44,514 nucleotides of DNA. Origin: a bacterium (lineage in GTDB: Bacteria; SAR324; XYD2-FULL-50-16). The stretch spans positions 1 to 44,514 of the forward strand of contig JAHJRI010000163.1 in NCBI GenBank assembly GCA_018830885.1, given 5' to 3'. A program made the translations under genes and the position numbers. A model generated the notes under the pieces. The model was not told where the DNA came from. It worked only from the letters and a program-made list of their open reading frames with translations, and did no database searches. Numbering within the stretch: position 1 is the first letter of the stretch; each line of letters opens with the position of its first letter. Positions 1 through 8,325 of the stretch are shown here, piece after piece.

Positions 1-803
1 ATCTGCTGGTCATTTTCCATGATATCCACCACGGACGCGATCAGCACCCCGGTATTCAGCGCCACCGCCTCTCCGGGTTCCAGGATCACATCCACACCGT
101 ACCGCTCCCTGAAAGAGCGGATGACGCGGATTGCCCGTTCCCGGTCATAATCATCCCGGGTCAGGTGATGCCCCCCACCGAAATTCATCCAGCGCATCTG
201 ACCAATCCAGGCACCGAATTTCTCTTCGATGACGGCCAGGGTGCGCTCCAGGGTATCCGCATTCTGCTCGCAGAGGGTGTGAAAATGGAGACCGGAAATC
301 CCCTCCAGGTCCCCGGTACGGAACTGGCTCCGGGTAATACCCAGTCGGGATCCCCTGGCACAGGGATTATAGAGGTCGATATCGATTTCCGAGTATTCGG
401 GGTTGATCCGCAGGCCGCATTGGATATGGGGGGGAATGCGGTCCCGGTATCGCTGCCATTGTCCGAATGAGTTGAAGATCAGGGTGTCGGACCAGTTGAC
501 CAGCTGCCGGATATCCGCGTCGGAATAGGCGGGGGAGTACGTCTGCACCTCGCCGCCGAAGGCCTCCTTTCCCAGTCGCGCCTCCCAGGGAGAACTGGCG
601 GAGACGCCCGCCAGTGCTTTGCGGATCAGTGGAAAGAGGGAGACCATGGCGAAGGCCTTCAGGGCCAGCAGGATCCTGCAGCCGCTTTGCCGTTGCATCT
701 CGGACAGGATCCGGAGGTTGTTCTCCAGCAGAACTTCGTCCACCAGATAACAGGGGGTTTCGATCCGGTCTAGATTGATTTGTGAAAATCGGTCACGGTC
801 CAT
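1..803 (-). CDS. nspC: Carboxynorspermidine/carboxyspermidine decarboxylase, partial
   Basis: This is a PLP-dependent alanine-racemase-fold decarboxylase that converts carboxyspermidine or carboxynorspermidine to spermidine or norspermidine in the cytosol. The protein opens MDRDRFSQIN and soon reaches ETPCYLVDE, the usual NspC N-terminus; LALKAF carries the expected PLP lysine. NSFGQW, LRINPEYSEID, GLHFHTLCEQ and FGGGHHLTR follow, then LEPGEAV near the break. About 267 codons are present and the C-terminus lies beyond position 1. The chosen ATG (803-801) sits inside the 3' end of the upstream dehydrogenase, a 34-bp overlap. No strong Shine-Dalgarno is visible, so translational coupling is inferred. 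It is the last visible gene of the polyamine operon. Confidence 0.93.
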   Translation of the reverse strand, partial: MDRDRFSQINLDRIETPCYLVDEVLLENNLRILSEMQRQSGCRILLALKAFAMVSLFPLIRKALAGVSASSPWEARLGKEAFGGEVQTYSPAYSDADIRQLVNWSDTLIFNSFGQWQRYRDRIPPHIQCGLRINPEYSEIDIDLYNPCARGSRLGITRSQFRTGDLEGISGLHFHTLCEQNADTLERTLAVIEEKFGAWIGQMRWMNFGGGHHLTRDDYDRERAIRVIRSFRERYGVDVILEPGEAVALNTGVLIASVVDIMENDQQ

Positions 804-1957
804 GGCAGTCCATGTTGATTCAGTGCATCCATAAACGGATCGGGATTGAGGGTTTCCATGTTAAAGACACCCTGCCCCTTCCAGACACCGGTCATCATCA
901 GCATGGCCCCGATCATGGCGGGAACGCCGGTGGTATAGGAGACCGCCTGGGAACCGACCTCCGTATAGCACTGGGCGTGATCACAGATATTATAGATATA
1001 GACGGATTTCTCCCGGCCCCCCTGGCTGCCGTTCAGGATGCAGCCGATAACCGTTTTTCCCGTGTAGTTGGCCCCCAGCTCAGAGGGTTCGGGCAGCAGG
1101 GCTTTCAGAAACTTCAGGGGGACGATTTTCCGGCCTTCGTATTCCACTTCGTCGATGCGTGTCATGCCTACGTTCTGCAGTACCCGCAGGTGGGTCAGGT
1201 AGTTTTCCGAGAAGGTCATCCAGAAGCGAATCCGCTCCAGCCCCTTAATGTTCAGTGCCAGGGATTCGAGCTCCTCGTGGTAGAGCAGAAAGCTCTTGCG
1301 GACACCCACCTCCGGATAGTCAAAATCGATGTGTTGTGAGAGCGGTTCGGTTTCAATCCACTGCCCTTTTTCCCAGTATTTGCCCCGCTGGGTGATCTCG
1401 CGGATGTTGATCTCGGGGTTGAAATTGGTGGCAAAGGGGTGACCATGGTCCCCGGCATTGCAGTCCAGGATATCGATGGTCCTGATGGTATCAAACAGGT
1501 TTTTCTGGGCATAGGCACAAAAGACATTGGTGACCCCCGGGTCGAACCCGCTGCCCAGCAATGCCATCAGCCCTTTCTCCCTGAATCGCTCCTGGTAGTC
1601 CCACTGCCACTGGTAGCAGAACCGGGCTTCGTCCAGGGGCTCATAGTTGGCTGTGTCCAGGTAGTTGACCCCGGTTGCGAGACAGGCATCCATGATGCTC
1701 AGGTCCTGGTAGGGCAGTGCCACATTGATCACCAGATCCGGCTGGAACCGGCGGATCAGGGCGACCATGTCTGCCACGCTGTCTGCATCGACCTGTGCGA
1801 TTTCGATGGCCCGGGGCGTCCGGGACTGGATCTGCCGGCACTTCTCAATCGTACGGCTGGCCAGACAGATCTCCTCGAACACGTGGGGGACCTGGGCGCA
1901 TTTCTGAACCACCACCGCTCCGACACCGCCGGCGCCGATAATCAACACTCTGCCCAT
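770..1957 (-). CDS. Carboxynorspermidine dehydrogenase (saccharopine dehydrogenase family)
   Basis: This 395-aa cytosolic oxidoreductase is expected to condense putrescine (or diaminopropane) with aspartate semialdehyde and reduce the imine with NADPH, giving carboxy(nor)spermidine. The N-terminus MGRVLIIGAGGVG is a Rossmann dinucleotide-binding loop. LASRTIEKC, INVALPYQDLSIMDACL and GSGFDPGVTNVF are typical of the saccharopine-dehydrogenase-like CANSDH family. A GGAG lies 7-10 bases before the ATG, and speB ends only three bases upstream. The adjacent nspC, which acts on the product, separates this from a lysine-pathway saccharopine dehydrogenase. Whether spermidine or norspermidine is made cannot be told from sequence. 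Confidence 0.92.
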   Translation of the reverse strand: MGRVLIIGAGGVGAVVVQKCAQVPHVFEEICLASRTIEKCRQIQSRTPRAIEIAQVDADSVADMVALIRRFQPDLVINVALPYQDLSIMDACLATGVNYLDTANYEPLDEARFCYQWQWDYQERFREKGLMALLGSGFDPGVTNVFCAYAQKNLFDTIRTIDILDCNAGDHGHPFATNFNPEINIREITQRGKYWEKGQWIETEPLSQHIDFDYPEVGVRKSFLLYHEELESLALNIKGLERIRFWMTFSENYLTHLRVLQNVGMTRIDEVEYEGRKIVPLKFLKALLPEPSELGANYTGKTVIGCILNGSQGGREKSVYIYNICDHAQCYTEVGSQAVSYTTGVPAMIGAMLMMTGVWKGQGVFNMETLNPDPFMDALNQHGLPWTVTDFHKSI

Positions 1958-1960
1958 GTT

Positions 1961-2806
1961 TTATCTCCAGATATAGCTGAGAAATTGGTAGATCAACTTG
2001 GCTGCCATAAAATCCGGGGCTTTGTTGGCGCCCGGACAGAGCTCCACCACGTCGAAACCGATGACCGTTTTGCGGTCGGCAACGCGCTTCAGCAGGCGCA
2101 TCACCTGGTACCATCCAAGTCCCCCCGGCTCCGGGGTTCCGGTCGATGGCATGATACCGGGGTCGAAAACGTCCAGATCGATGGTGACATACACCCGGTC
2201 TTCAAGCAGATCAAGGGCACGGTCCATCCAGTCTTCCCTGTCGTGGATCTCGTGGGCGAAAAATACCCTTTCCCGGTCCAGGGCATCCATCTCCGTGATA
2301 TCCATGCTGCGAATACCCACCTGCACAATGGGGCAGATCTCGCGGATTCTTGCCATGACGCAGGCGTGGTTGAGCCCGGATCCCAGGTAGGTGTCCCTGA
2401 GATCGCTGTGGGCATCGAGCTGCAGAACGGAAAAATGGCTGTTGTGGTTGTGGACCGCCCTGACTGCGCCTAGGCTGACCGAGTGTTCTCCGCCGATAAT
2501 CACGGGAAACTGTTCCTGCCTGAGGACGGTCTGCACCGCTTCAAAGACGCTGTCCACCATGGTTTCAGAACTGTCCGCCTGGATCGGTTTTTTGGTGTAA
2601 ATACCCCGTCTGTAAACCTCTGTCCCGGTTTCAATATCGTAGAATTCAAGATTTGGCGACGCCTCCAGGATGGCATGGGGACCCTTGTTGGCCCCTTTCT
2701 GCCAGGTGCTGGTCCTGTCAAAGGGAACTGGAAGAATCACGATGTTTGCGTCCGGCAGTTCGAAATCTTCGTTGAAGTTTCCGAAACTCATCCGTTTATC
2801 TGCCAT
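1961..2806 (-). CDS. speB: Agmatinase (ureohydrolase family)
   Basis: This is a cytosolic binuclear-manganese hydrolase converting agmatine to putrescine and urea. With the start chosen here it is 281 aa. The metal ligands are intact: GGEHSVSLG (His108), DAHSDLRD (Asp131, His133, Asp135) and TIDLDVFDP (Asp210, Asp212). STGTPEPGG is also a ureohydrolase signature. The ATG at 2806 gives MADKRMSFGNF, overlaps the end of pdaD by 11 bases and matches the usual agmatinase N-terminus. A longer in-frame start at 2872 would overlap pdaD by 77 bases, and a second ATG lies at 2791; neither has a clearly better ribosome site. Placement directly after arginine decarboxylase makes agmatine the likely substrate. 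Confidence 0.93.
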   Translation of the reverse strand: MADKRMSFGNFNEDFELPDANIVILPVPFDRTSTWQKGANKGPHAILEASPNLEFYDIETGTEVYRRGIYTKKPIQADSSETMVDSVFEAVQTVLRQEQFPVIIGGEHSVSLGAVRAVHNHNSHFSVLQLDAHSDLRDTYLGSGLNHACVMARIREICPIVQVGIRSMDITEMDALDRERVFFAHEIHDREDWMDRALDLLEDRVYVTIDLDVFDPGIMPSTGTPEPGGLGWYQVMRLLKRVADRKTVIGFDVVELCPGANKAPDFMAAKLIYQFLSYIWR

Positions 2807-3362
2807 CGATGATGGGCACATAATAGTTTGTGAAACATAAGGCAACCAGCGCGGTCCCATGTTTTTTCTCAACAGTCAGTTCTCGTGAAATCAGGGTGAT
2901 GTCCCTGAGATCATACTGTTCTGAAAAACCATTGGTATACAGTTCCTGCAGGCTGTCGTTCAGCTCCTGCTCAATCTTTTTTTCCGTGGTCTTGCCGCTT
3001 GTTTCACATACCAGACCGCCGTATTTTTCCTGGGTCTGTTTATCGTAGAGCCAGCCAAATATGATACCGGCTGCTCCCGATTCACCTTGTTCGAAGTTGC
3101 CCACAGCCATGATGGTTTCCATGACGGACCCGTGGACCATACCCTGGGGTTTGTCAATCTGTCTGGCTATTCCGGGGAGGATGGATGAGTAGCAGATAAT
3201 GTTGTAGGCTTCAATGCCGGCATCTTTGAGTGCCAGGTGGTAGGATCCTGCGTGGATAGCGATATTGCTTTCGCCTGAGCCTTGGGTGATAAAGAATTCG
3301 TATGGAATCCTGTTGCTGATCAGGATGTGGTTGCCACCGTCAAAACGGGCTGTTTGCTCCAT
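2796..3362 (-). CDS. pdaD: Pyruvoyl-dependent arginine decarboxylase
   Basis: This 188-aa proenzyme is expected to self-cleave to beta and alpha chains and decarboxylate arginine to agmatine with a pyruvoyl cofactor. The cleavage site is visible as CYSSILPG, with the scissile pair Ser59-Ser60. Other family landmarks are NRIPYEFFITQGSGES near residues 17-32, HAGSYHLAL, and MAVGNFEQGESGAAG in the alpha part. GGAGG stands four bases before the ATG, the best ribosome site of the operon, which fits a first gene. The AT-rich stretch at about 3640-3715 is the likely promoter area. Archaea and chlamydiae are known for this enzyme; here it replaces a PLP-type SpeA. Confidence 0.94.
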   Translation of the reverse strand: MEQTARFDGGNHILISNRIPYEFFITQGSGESNIAIHAGSYHLALKDAGIEAYNIICYSSILPGIARQIDKPQGMVHGSVMETIMAVGNFEQGESGAAGIIFGWLYDKQTQEKYGGLVCETSGKTTEKKIEQELNDSLQELYTNGFSEQYDLRDITLISRELTVEKKHGTALVALCFTNYYVPIIDGR

Positions 3363-3795
3363 AACGCCTCCAGATTGCTGAATAGAGTGAATTTAAACGA
3401 GCTTATCAGCTCAAATATCAAGTTTGGTTTGTGACCGGATCTGTTGTTGAATAATAGTAGCGTGCTGTAACTAAAGCATATATCATCATCGCTGTTCATA
3501 TAACCTTTTAGCTTGGTTTTAAGAATGGGTCATGCTGAACGCATAACCGCGTCTGACACTCTGTCCCTGCCGGGACTTCCAGCGTCAAACAGGTGCATTT
3601 CTGCCCGTTTTTGTCCTTATACTGGTTAATAGACCTATTTTTTTATGTAATTGGAAAAAAATCAACACAATTTCGTTATATAATTCCCTAATATAAAAAT
3701 ATCAGCAAGTTAAAATGATGTGCGGGTGGATAAATCGCCTTGTTCGATTGGGTGCCGTCAGGGGAAAAATCGGATTTGGAAAAGGGCTTCCGGGA
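3363..3795. other. Intergenic region upstream of pdaD, AT-rich
   Basis: These 433 bases lie downstream of the beta-propeller lipoprotein gene and upstream of the polyamine operon, both on minus. The block 3640-3715 is strongly AT-rich with several TATA-like words on the minus strand and is the likeliest place for the operon promoter, but no single -35/-10 pair stands out. A small hairpin, GTCCC-TGCC-GGGAC, sits at 3563-3576, and another, GAGCT-TATC-AGCTC, near 3400. I see no coding region. Confidence 0.5.
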
Positions 3796-5112
3796 TCAGA
3801 ATGCCCGGGTCCAGTTCAGGACTCCCGCTGCGTTGTAACGGCTGAGGAACGAGTAGTAAACGAGATCGGGATTGGCGTTGCCGTCCAGCGCACCGTAGGT
3901 GTATCCGGTGATATAAACATCGCCCGAGGCATCGATGGCGATGGCGCGAGCCGCTTCTGAATAGGCGGTTCCCATCTGTATTGTCCAGGCGGGCGTGCCC
4001 GTCGACCCGTATTTGAGCATGATCAAATCGGACCCTCCGAGACTGGTCCCCGTCAAATACCCGGTTGTACTGCCGGCCAGAAAAACGTCCCCGCTGCTGT
4101 CCAGGGCGATGCCGTTTGCATATTCGCTGTTCACCGTTCCCGGCTGCCGGATCCAGGCAATCGTTCCGTCACTGCCCAGTTTGACCAGGAACAGGTCCGC
4201 TTCGCCCAGATAGGTCTGACCCGCCAGGGCATCATCCGTATATCCGGTCAGATAGACATCTCCTGCGGCGTTGACCTGCATCCCCCGGAGATAGTCGTTG
4301 CCGACCGATCCCAGTTGTCTGACCCAGATCAGGTTGCCCAACCCGTCGTACTTGACCACAAAGAGATCATATTTGCCGCTGCTGGTGTTCCCGGCAAGCT
4401 GACCGGTTGTGAACCCGGCAGCGTAGACATTGCCCGCGGCATCGGTTTTGACGTCGATGCCGTAGACGCCGTTGACCACAGCGGCGCTGCTGTCCTCATC
4501 ATTGCTCAGTTGGCGGGACCAGACCTGGTTTCCTGAATTGTCCAGTTTCAGGAGCACAAAATCCTTGGTGCCGGAAAGGGTCGCCGCAAAGGAGCCGTAG
4601 GTGTGACCTGCCAGATAGATATCTCCGGTGGCATCGGTGGTGATGCCATAGGCGTAGTCATCTGCAGCGGTGCCAAACTGCTTTTCCCATATTATTGAAC
4701 CGTCCGCAGCGGTTTTGACCAGCAGCATGTCGACTCCACCGCTGTTGGTGTTTCCGGTGAGCGTGCCGTAGGTATACCCGGTGATCAGGACCTGGTTGGC
4801 GGTGGTGATGGTCATGCCCTGCAGGTAATCACCGCTGGTGCTGCCGATCAGGGTGGACCAGGCACGGGTGCCATCCGCAGTATACTTGATCAGGAAGATA
4901 TCCGTCTCCCCTATGATTGCATGTGAATCGAGGGCGGTGGCGGTGTGCCCCCCCAGATAGACATCGTGGGAGGCATCGGTGGCCACTTTCACACAGGTCA
5001 GATTACTGGAACTCGCTGTTTCATCGGTGCTGGTGGAACTTTTACAGCTCCCCAGCCCGATTGCCAGGCATGAGACAACAAGGATCAACCATTTCGTTTG
5101 CGTGGTTTTCAT
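3796..5112 (-). CDS. SBBP-type beta-propeller lipoprotein
   Basis: This is a 438-aa predicted exported lipoprotein. Residues 1-23 form a type II signal (KW, hydrophobic ILVVSCLAIGL, then GSC as lipobox), so Cys23 would be lipidated. The rest is seven tandem units of roughly 55-60 residues, each with a DxxGDVYLxGYT-like strand, a DxFLxKY strand and a closing W (AWST, IWEK, VWSR, IWVR, AWIR, AWTI, NWTR). This is the SBBP repeat pattern. Seven units fit one complete seven-bladed propeller ending at the C-terminus. No catalytic residues can be assigned; a binding or scaffolding role at the envelope is inferred. It stands alone, with about 290 non-coding bases upstream and no strong Shine-Dalgarno at the ATG. 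Confidence 0.85.
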   Translation of the reverse strand: MKTTQTKWLILVVSCLAIGLGSCKSSTSTDETASSSNLTCVKVATDASHDVYLGGHTATALDSHAIIGETDIFLIKYTADGTRAWSTLIGSTSGDYLQGMTITTANQVLITGYTYGTLTGNTNSGGVDMLLVKTAADGSIIWEKQFGTAADDYAYGITTDATGDIYLAGHTYGSFAATLSGTKDFVLLKLDNSGNQVWSRQLSNDEDSSAAVVNGVYGIDVKTDAAGNVYAAGFTTGQLAGNTSSGKYDLFVVKYDGLGNLIWVRQLGSVGNDYLRGMQVNAAGDVYLTGYTDDALAGQTYLGEADLFLVKLGSDGTIAWIRQPGTVNSEYANGIALDSSGDVFLAGSTTGYLTGTSLGGSDLIMLKYGSTGTPAWTIQMGTAYSEAARAIAIDASGDVYITGYTYGALDGNANPDLVYYSFLSRYNAAGVLNWTRAF

Positions 5113-5401
5113 ATCGGTTTGAAAGAAATCTTCCAGGTGGTTTGACCGTCAGTCTCTCGGGTCTGTGTCCCTTCACTGCGGAAGGGTATGATGACAGATC
5201 CCCCAACAAATACCACTTAAGGTTAAATTCTGTCACCCACTCTTCATCAGATTGATCGATCCCGTCACTGTTTTCACCACTTTTTCCCACCAGCGGTTGT
5301 CGGTGGCACCCCTTCCCGGTCTTCAGCCTTTCTGTCCGGATCACGGTCACCGTTTTCCTGGCGCTGGCACATCTGCTGTCGCCCGGGGCTCTGTGCCATC
5401 G

Positions 5402-5817
5402 TCAACGGTTCTCCAGGTCCTGGTACCGGTTCAGTTCTTCGAGAAACTGGGGGGTGACTATGCCTTCCGCCATCCGGCTCCGGATCTCATCGAGTTGCCA
5501 GAATCGTCCGGTCAGGATTTCATGGGGGTTCAGGTGGATTTCGCCGTTTCGATACCCCGCTCTTCCCTCATTTCCCGGAGGGCAGCCTGGAGATAGGATT
5601 CGCCGGTATCCAAGTGATCCCCGACAGCCGTATCCCATTTTCCGGGCTGGGTGTCTTTGTTCCAGCTTCGTTGCTGCAGAAACCAGTCGGCGGCGGAATT
5701 GAAAACGAGAATGTGAATCACCCGGTGAATCAATTCCGGGTTGCCATGCACCTGGCTGCGTTCGGCTTGGCCGATGACGTGATCGTTCCGGTCAACGATG
5801 TCAAACCGTTCTTTCAT
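5402..5817 (-). pseudogene. Nudix hydrolase (YfcD/IDI-like), broken by internal deletion and frameshift
   Basis: Reading from 5817, the frame gives a Nudix N-terminus: FDIVDRNDHVIGQAERSQVH, ILVFN, FLQQRSWNKDTQPGKWDTA, then the Nudix box HLDTGESYLQAALREMREER. It stops after GIETAKST. Another frame beginning within that stretch continues with the C-terminal part, GEIHLNPHEI, TGRFWQLDEIRSRM and TPQFLEELNRYQ, ending at 5402. In intact relatives about 30-35 residues separate these parts, so roughly 100 bases are missing and the frame has shifted. The first glycine of the box is also Asp (GDH instead of GGH). Upstream lies the histidine phosphatase gene, 24 bases away, with AGG before the ATG. A functional short product is unlikely. 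Confidence 0.8.
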
Positions 5818-5841
5818 GTCAGACCTGTTTCAAGCGGGGGA

Positions 5842-6546
5842 TCAGGCACCGGGTGGAATCGGATCGAGTTTCAGGGGACCGGTTTCATGACTGGTGATAT
5901 AGAAGGCATCGTCCTTTTCAAAGATCACGATGCCCTCCAGATATTCCACCGCAATGGCTTTTTCATGTTCCAGTTTCAGGAAATGGTGCTTGACCATGGT
6001 CAGATTCCAATCATGGGAGACATTGAAATCGATGTGGGAAGCCGGGCCCTCCTGCAGGAGATGGGTCAGTCGGCTGATCATCTCACGGGCAATTTTATCC
6101 GAGCGACCCACCAGCTCGCTGGAAAGATTCCCGGCAAACCACTCTCTGAACAATTGGGATGTTCCCAGCGCCCGGTGCAGTTTGAATACTTCCGGCGGGT
6201 TTTTAACGAAAAATGGGGCGATTTCAACCATGACTATGTTGGATTCTGTTTTTCCGCCCTGGCTGGTATACCCTTTGTCGGCCTGGTAGGCCGTTTCAAT
6301 ACAGCGTCCCAGCATGCTGGAGAAAAAACGGGCCAGCGGTGTGGGGGGGATGTGCTGACCGAACGCGTGGGCATACTGCTTGCCCTCCTCCGTCAGCCAC
6401 ATGAGGGATTCCCTTTCCAGGTGCTCCTCATCGTAGTGCCGGGCTGAATGCCGCATCAGGACAGAGATTTTTTCCACGCCTCGTTTTCTGAGCTGACGGA
6501 CAATCTCGAGGGTCTTCATACCATACGGGGTTGTGTTGAGTGCCAT
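5842..6546 (-). CDS. Histidine phosphatase superfamily protein
   Basis: The protein is a probable soluble phosphatase or phosphomutase-like enzyme with a phospho-histidine intermediate. VLMRHSARHYD carries the catalytic RHS-type motif (nucleophile His after Arg), FSSMLGRCIETA the second arginine region, and VSHDWNLTMVKHH the second catalytic His (SHD). With the ATG at 6546 it is 234 aa. Alternatives are 6642 (adds 32 poorly conserved residues) and 6519 (MKTLEIVRQL); none has a convincing Shine-Dalgarno. The substrate is unknown. It precedes the broken Nudix gene by 24 bases and was probably co-transcribed with it. Confidence 0.75.
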   Translation of the reverse strand: MALNTTPYGMKTLEIVRQLRKRGVEKISVLMRHSARHYDEEHLERESLMWLTEEGKQYAHAFGQHIPPTPLARFFSSMLGRCIETAYQADKGYTSQGGKTESNIVMVEIAPFFVKNPPEVFKLHRALGTSQLFREWFAGNLSSELVGRSDKIAREMISRLTHLLQEGPASHIDFNVSHDWNLTMVKHHFLKLEHEKAIAVEYLEGIVIFEKDDAFYITSHETGPLKLDPIPPGA

Positions 6547-6887
6547 TCGCTGGTTGTTGTCTGGTGGTTGATTCGATGAAAGACCATATTCCGGGGCATT
6601 TTGCAGTCCGGCGCAGTGTCTGGTTTCAATCCTTGAACCCATAGCATAGCGATATGGGAGACAACTGAAAACGTCAAAATGGATAAGATCTTCTTATTGT
6701 GGGACAACGGGACGGCTCTTCCGGGGTATATAAATCGCTGGACTTTTGTAAAAGTTTTGTATAAGGTGGTGATACAAAGTGCCTGCGAGCCGGGAAAAAT
6801 CGGGTTCAGGCTGATGATCAATCGGGGAAAGCTTCACTCTCTGGTCATCGGCATCAGGCAAAACGCCTTTTTTGGAGGATATTGACG
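6547..6887. other. Divergent intergenic region between phosphatase and plsC
   Basis: These 341 bases (fewer if the phosphatase starts at 6642) separate genes that point away from each other, so promoters for both should lie here. I find no clear -35/-10 pair. The only definite signal is GGAGG at 6874-6878 ahead of plsC. No conserved reading frame or strong hairpin is seen. Confidence 0.4.
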
Positions 6888-7655
6888 ATGTTATTCGTGA
6901 ATAAAAGAGAAGTCGTCATCGAATCGCTGTGGAAACGGTTTTTGTTCTGGCTTTACCAGCCATACAAATACTTTGTTTTTGTACCGGTGATGGCACTTTC
7001 CACGGCAATTTTCGGAACGCTGGTCTTCGTTCTGATGATTTTTTTGAAACCCCGGCTGGTTTCGAAGATCTGCGGTGCATCCTGGGCACGTCTCAACAGT
7101 TTCATGACCCCCATGCGGGTAACGGTCAGCGGCAGAGAGCAGGTGGACCCCAATCAGTCATACGTGATCATCTCCAACCACATGAGCCACTATGATATAT
7201 TTGTACTTTATGGCTGGATCGGGATTGACTTCAAGTGGGTGATGAAAGCGTCGCTGATCAAGGTTCCCTTCCTGGGACCGGCCTGCGATAAACTGGAACA
7301 TATCTTTATTGACCGCTCCAATACCCAGGCAGCGCTCAAATCCATCAACGAAGCCAAGAAGCGGATTGTCAACGGCACGTCCGTCCTGTTTTTTCCGGAA
7401 GGCACCCGCAGTGGCACTGGCAAGATGCTGCCCTTCAAGAAAGGGGCTTTTAAAATGGCCATCGATCTGAATCTGCCCCTGCTGCCGATCACCATTGTCG
7501 GGACCGATAAAGTGCTGCCCAAAGGCACCATCAACCTGCTGCCGGGAGATGTCGAGATGAAAATTCATCCGCCGATACCCGTGACGGGATATGACGATAC
7601 CACGATGCACACCCTGATGCAGGAAGCCCGCCGGGTGATCCAGTCCGGGTTGTAA
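6888..7655 (+). CDS. plsC: 1-acyl-sn-glycerol-3-phosphate acyltransferase (PlsC family)
   Basis: This 255-aa membrane-associated acyltransferase probably acylates lysophosphatidic acid to phosphatidic acid. A hydrophobic stretch covers residues about 28-53. The catalytic HX4D motif is NHMSHYD (His98, Asp103). FPEGTRSGTGKMLPFKKGAF is the glycerophosphate-binding block, followed by LPITIVGTDKVLP. The ATG at 6888 is nine bases after GGAGG (6874-6878); a TTG two codons upstream is in frame but too close to the ribosome site. The gene is monocistronic, divergent from the phosphatase and convergent with the next gene, leaving a nine-base gap. Confidence 0.9.
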   Translation: MLFVNKREVVIESLWKRFLFWLYQPYKYFVFVPVMALSTAIFGTLVFVLMIFLKPRLVSKICGASWARLNSFMTPMRVTVSGREQVDPNQSYVIISNHMSHYDIFVLYGWIGIDFKWVMKASLIKVPFLGPACDKLEHIFIDRSNTQAALKSINEAKKRIVNGTSVLFFPEGTRSGTGKMLPFKKGAFKMAIDLNLPLLPITIVGTDKVLPKGTINLLPGDVEMKIHPPIPVTGYDDTTMHTLMQEARRVIQSGL

Positions 7656-7664
7656 ACTTCCAGA

Positions 7665-8294
7665 TCAGAACCGGGTTTCCAGAAGCAGGGACAGGGCACC
7701 GGTGAGGACGACCTCGCTGCCGGAACCGGTTGGCCAGTCAATCTTTGTCCGGTTGGTGTAGGAGGCGAGCTTCAAGCCAACCAGGAAATATTCCCCCACC
7801 CAGTAAACGGGCACTTCCCAGCCGGAGAGTTCGGCTGCACCAGAGATGGTGTCCGTTGCCGTCACGTATTCATAGGGATAACTGGTATAGGCGGTGTAGG
7901 TTGTATAGGTGCTGGTGTGAAACCGGCTGCTTCCCAGGTAGCTCTTGACAATCTGGGGGGTGATGGCGACGTTGTCCCCGATCTTGAATTCAAACCCGAG
8001 ACTGGCCGCCAGCAGGGACTGCTTATAGGCAAACTCCAGCCGGTTCAGGCCCACGGTTTCCTTCCCCCTGACCGTGAACTCCATCAGTCGAAACCCCACC
8101 ATCAGACCGTTGGTCGACACGTAAGAATAGACCGGCAGTTCCAGAAGCTCCCCCTTTAGATCGACGGCCTGTCCATACCGCTCAAACGTCCCCGACGTGG
8201 ATCCCAGGCCGACACCGATCCTGTGTCCCTCGGCAGTCGCCAGGGTGGGGATCAGCAGGACGATCAGGATAATCAGAATACTGCCTCTTTTCAT
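7665..8294 (-). CDS. Exported protein, probable outer-membrane beta-barrel
   Basis: This is a 209-aa protein with a clear Sec signal: MKRG, then ILIILIVLLIPTLA, cleavage expected after ATA-E. The mature part is rich in alternating aromatic strands (YSYVSTNGLMVGFRL, WVGEYFLVGLKLASYTNR) and ends LLLETRF, a terminal phenylalanine typical of BAM-recognised barrels. A Thr/Tyr-rich loop (TSTYTTYTAYTSYPYEY) is notable. AAGGAAC lies about ten bases before the ATG at 8294; a longer frame reaches 8396 but overlaps the previous gene. Its start is 31 bases past the end of that gene, so they form a probable two-gene operon. The function is not recognised. Confidence 0.72.
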   Translation of the reverse strand: MKRGSILIILIVLLIPTLATAEGHRIGVGLGSTSGTFERYGQAVDLKGELLELPVYSYVSTNGLMVGFRLMEFTVRGKETVGLNRLEFAYKQSLLAASLGFEFKIGDNVAITPQIVKSYLGSSRFHTSTYTTYTAYTSYPYEYVTATDTISGAAELSGWEVPVYWVGEYFLVGLKLASYTNRTKIDWPTGSGSEVVLTGALSLLLETRF

Positions 8295-8325
8295 AGGTCG
8301 TGTTCCTTGTCGGGTGCTGGGCGAT

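Noticed and set aside
782..2473. Long plus-strand open frames opposite the polyamine genes
   Set aside because: They are antisense to well-recognised genes and encode non-protein-like sequence typical of GC-rich shadow frames.
3563..3576. GTCCC-TGCC-GGGAC hairpin as terminator of the lipoprotein gene
   Set aside because: It is about 220 bases past the stop, has a five-base stem and no T-run.
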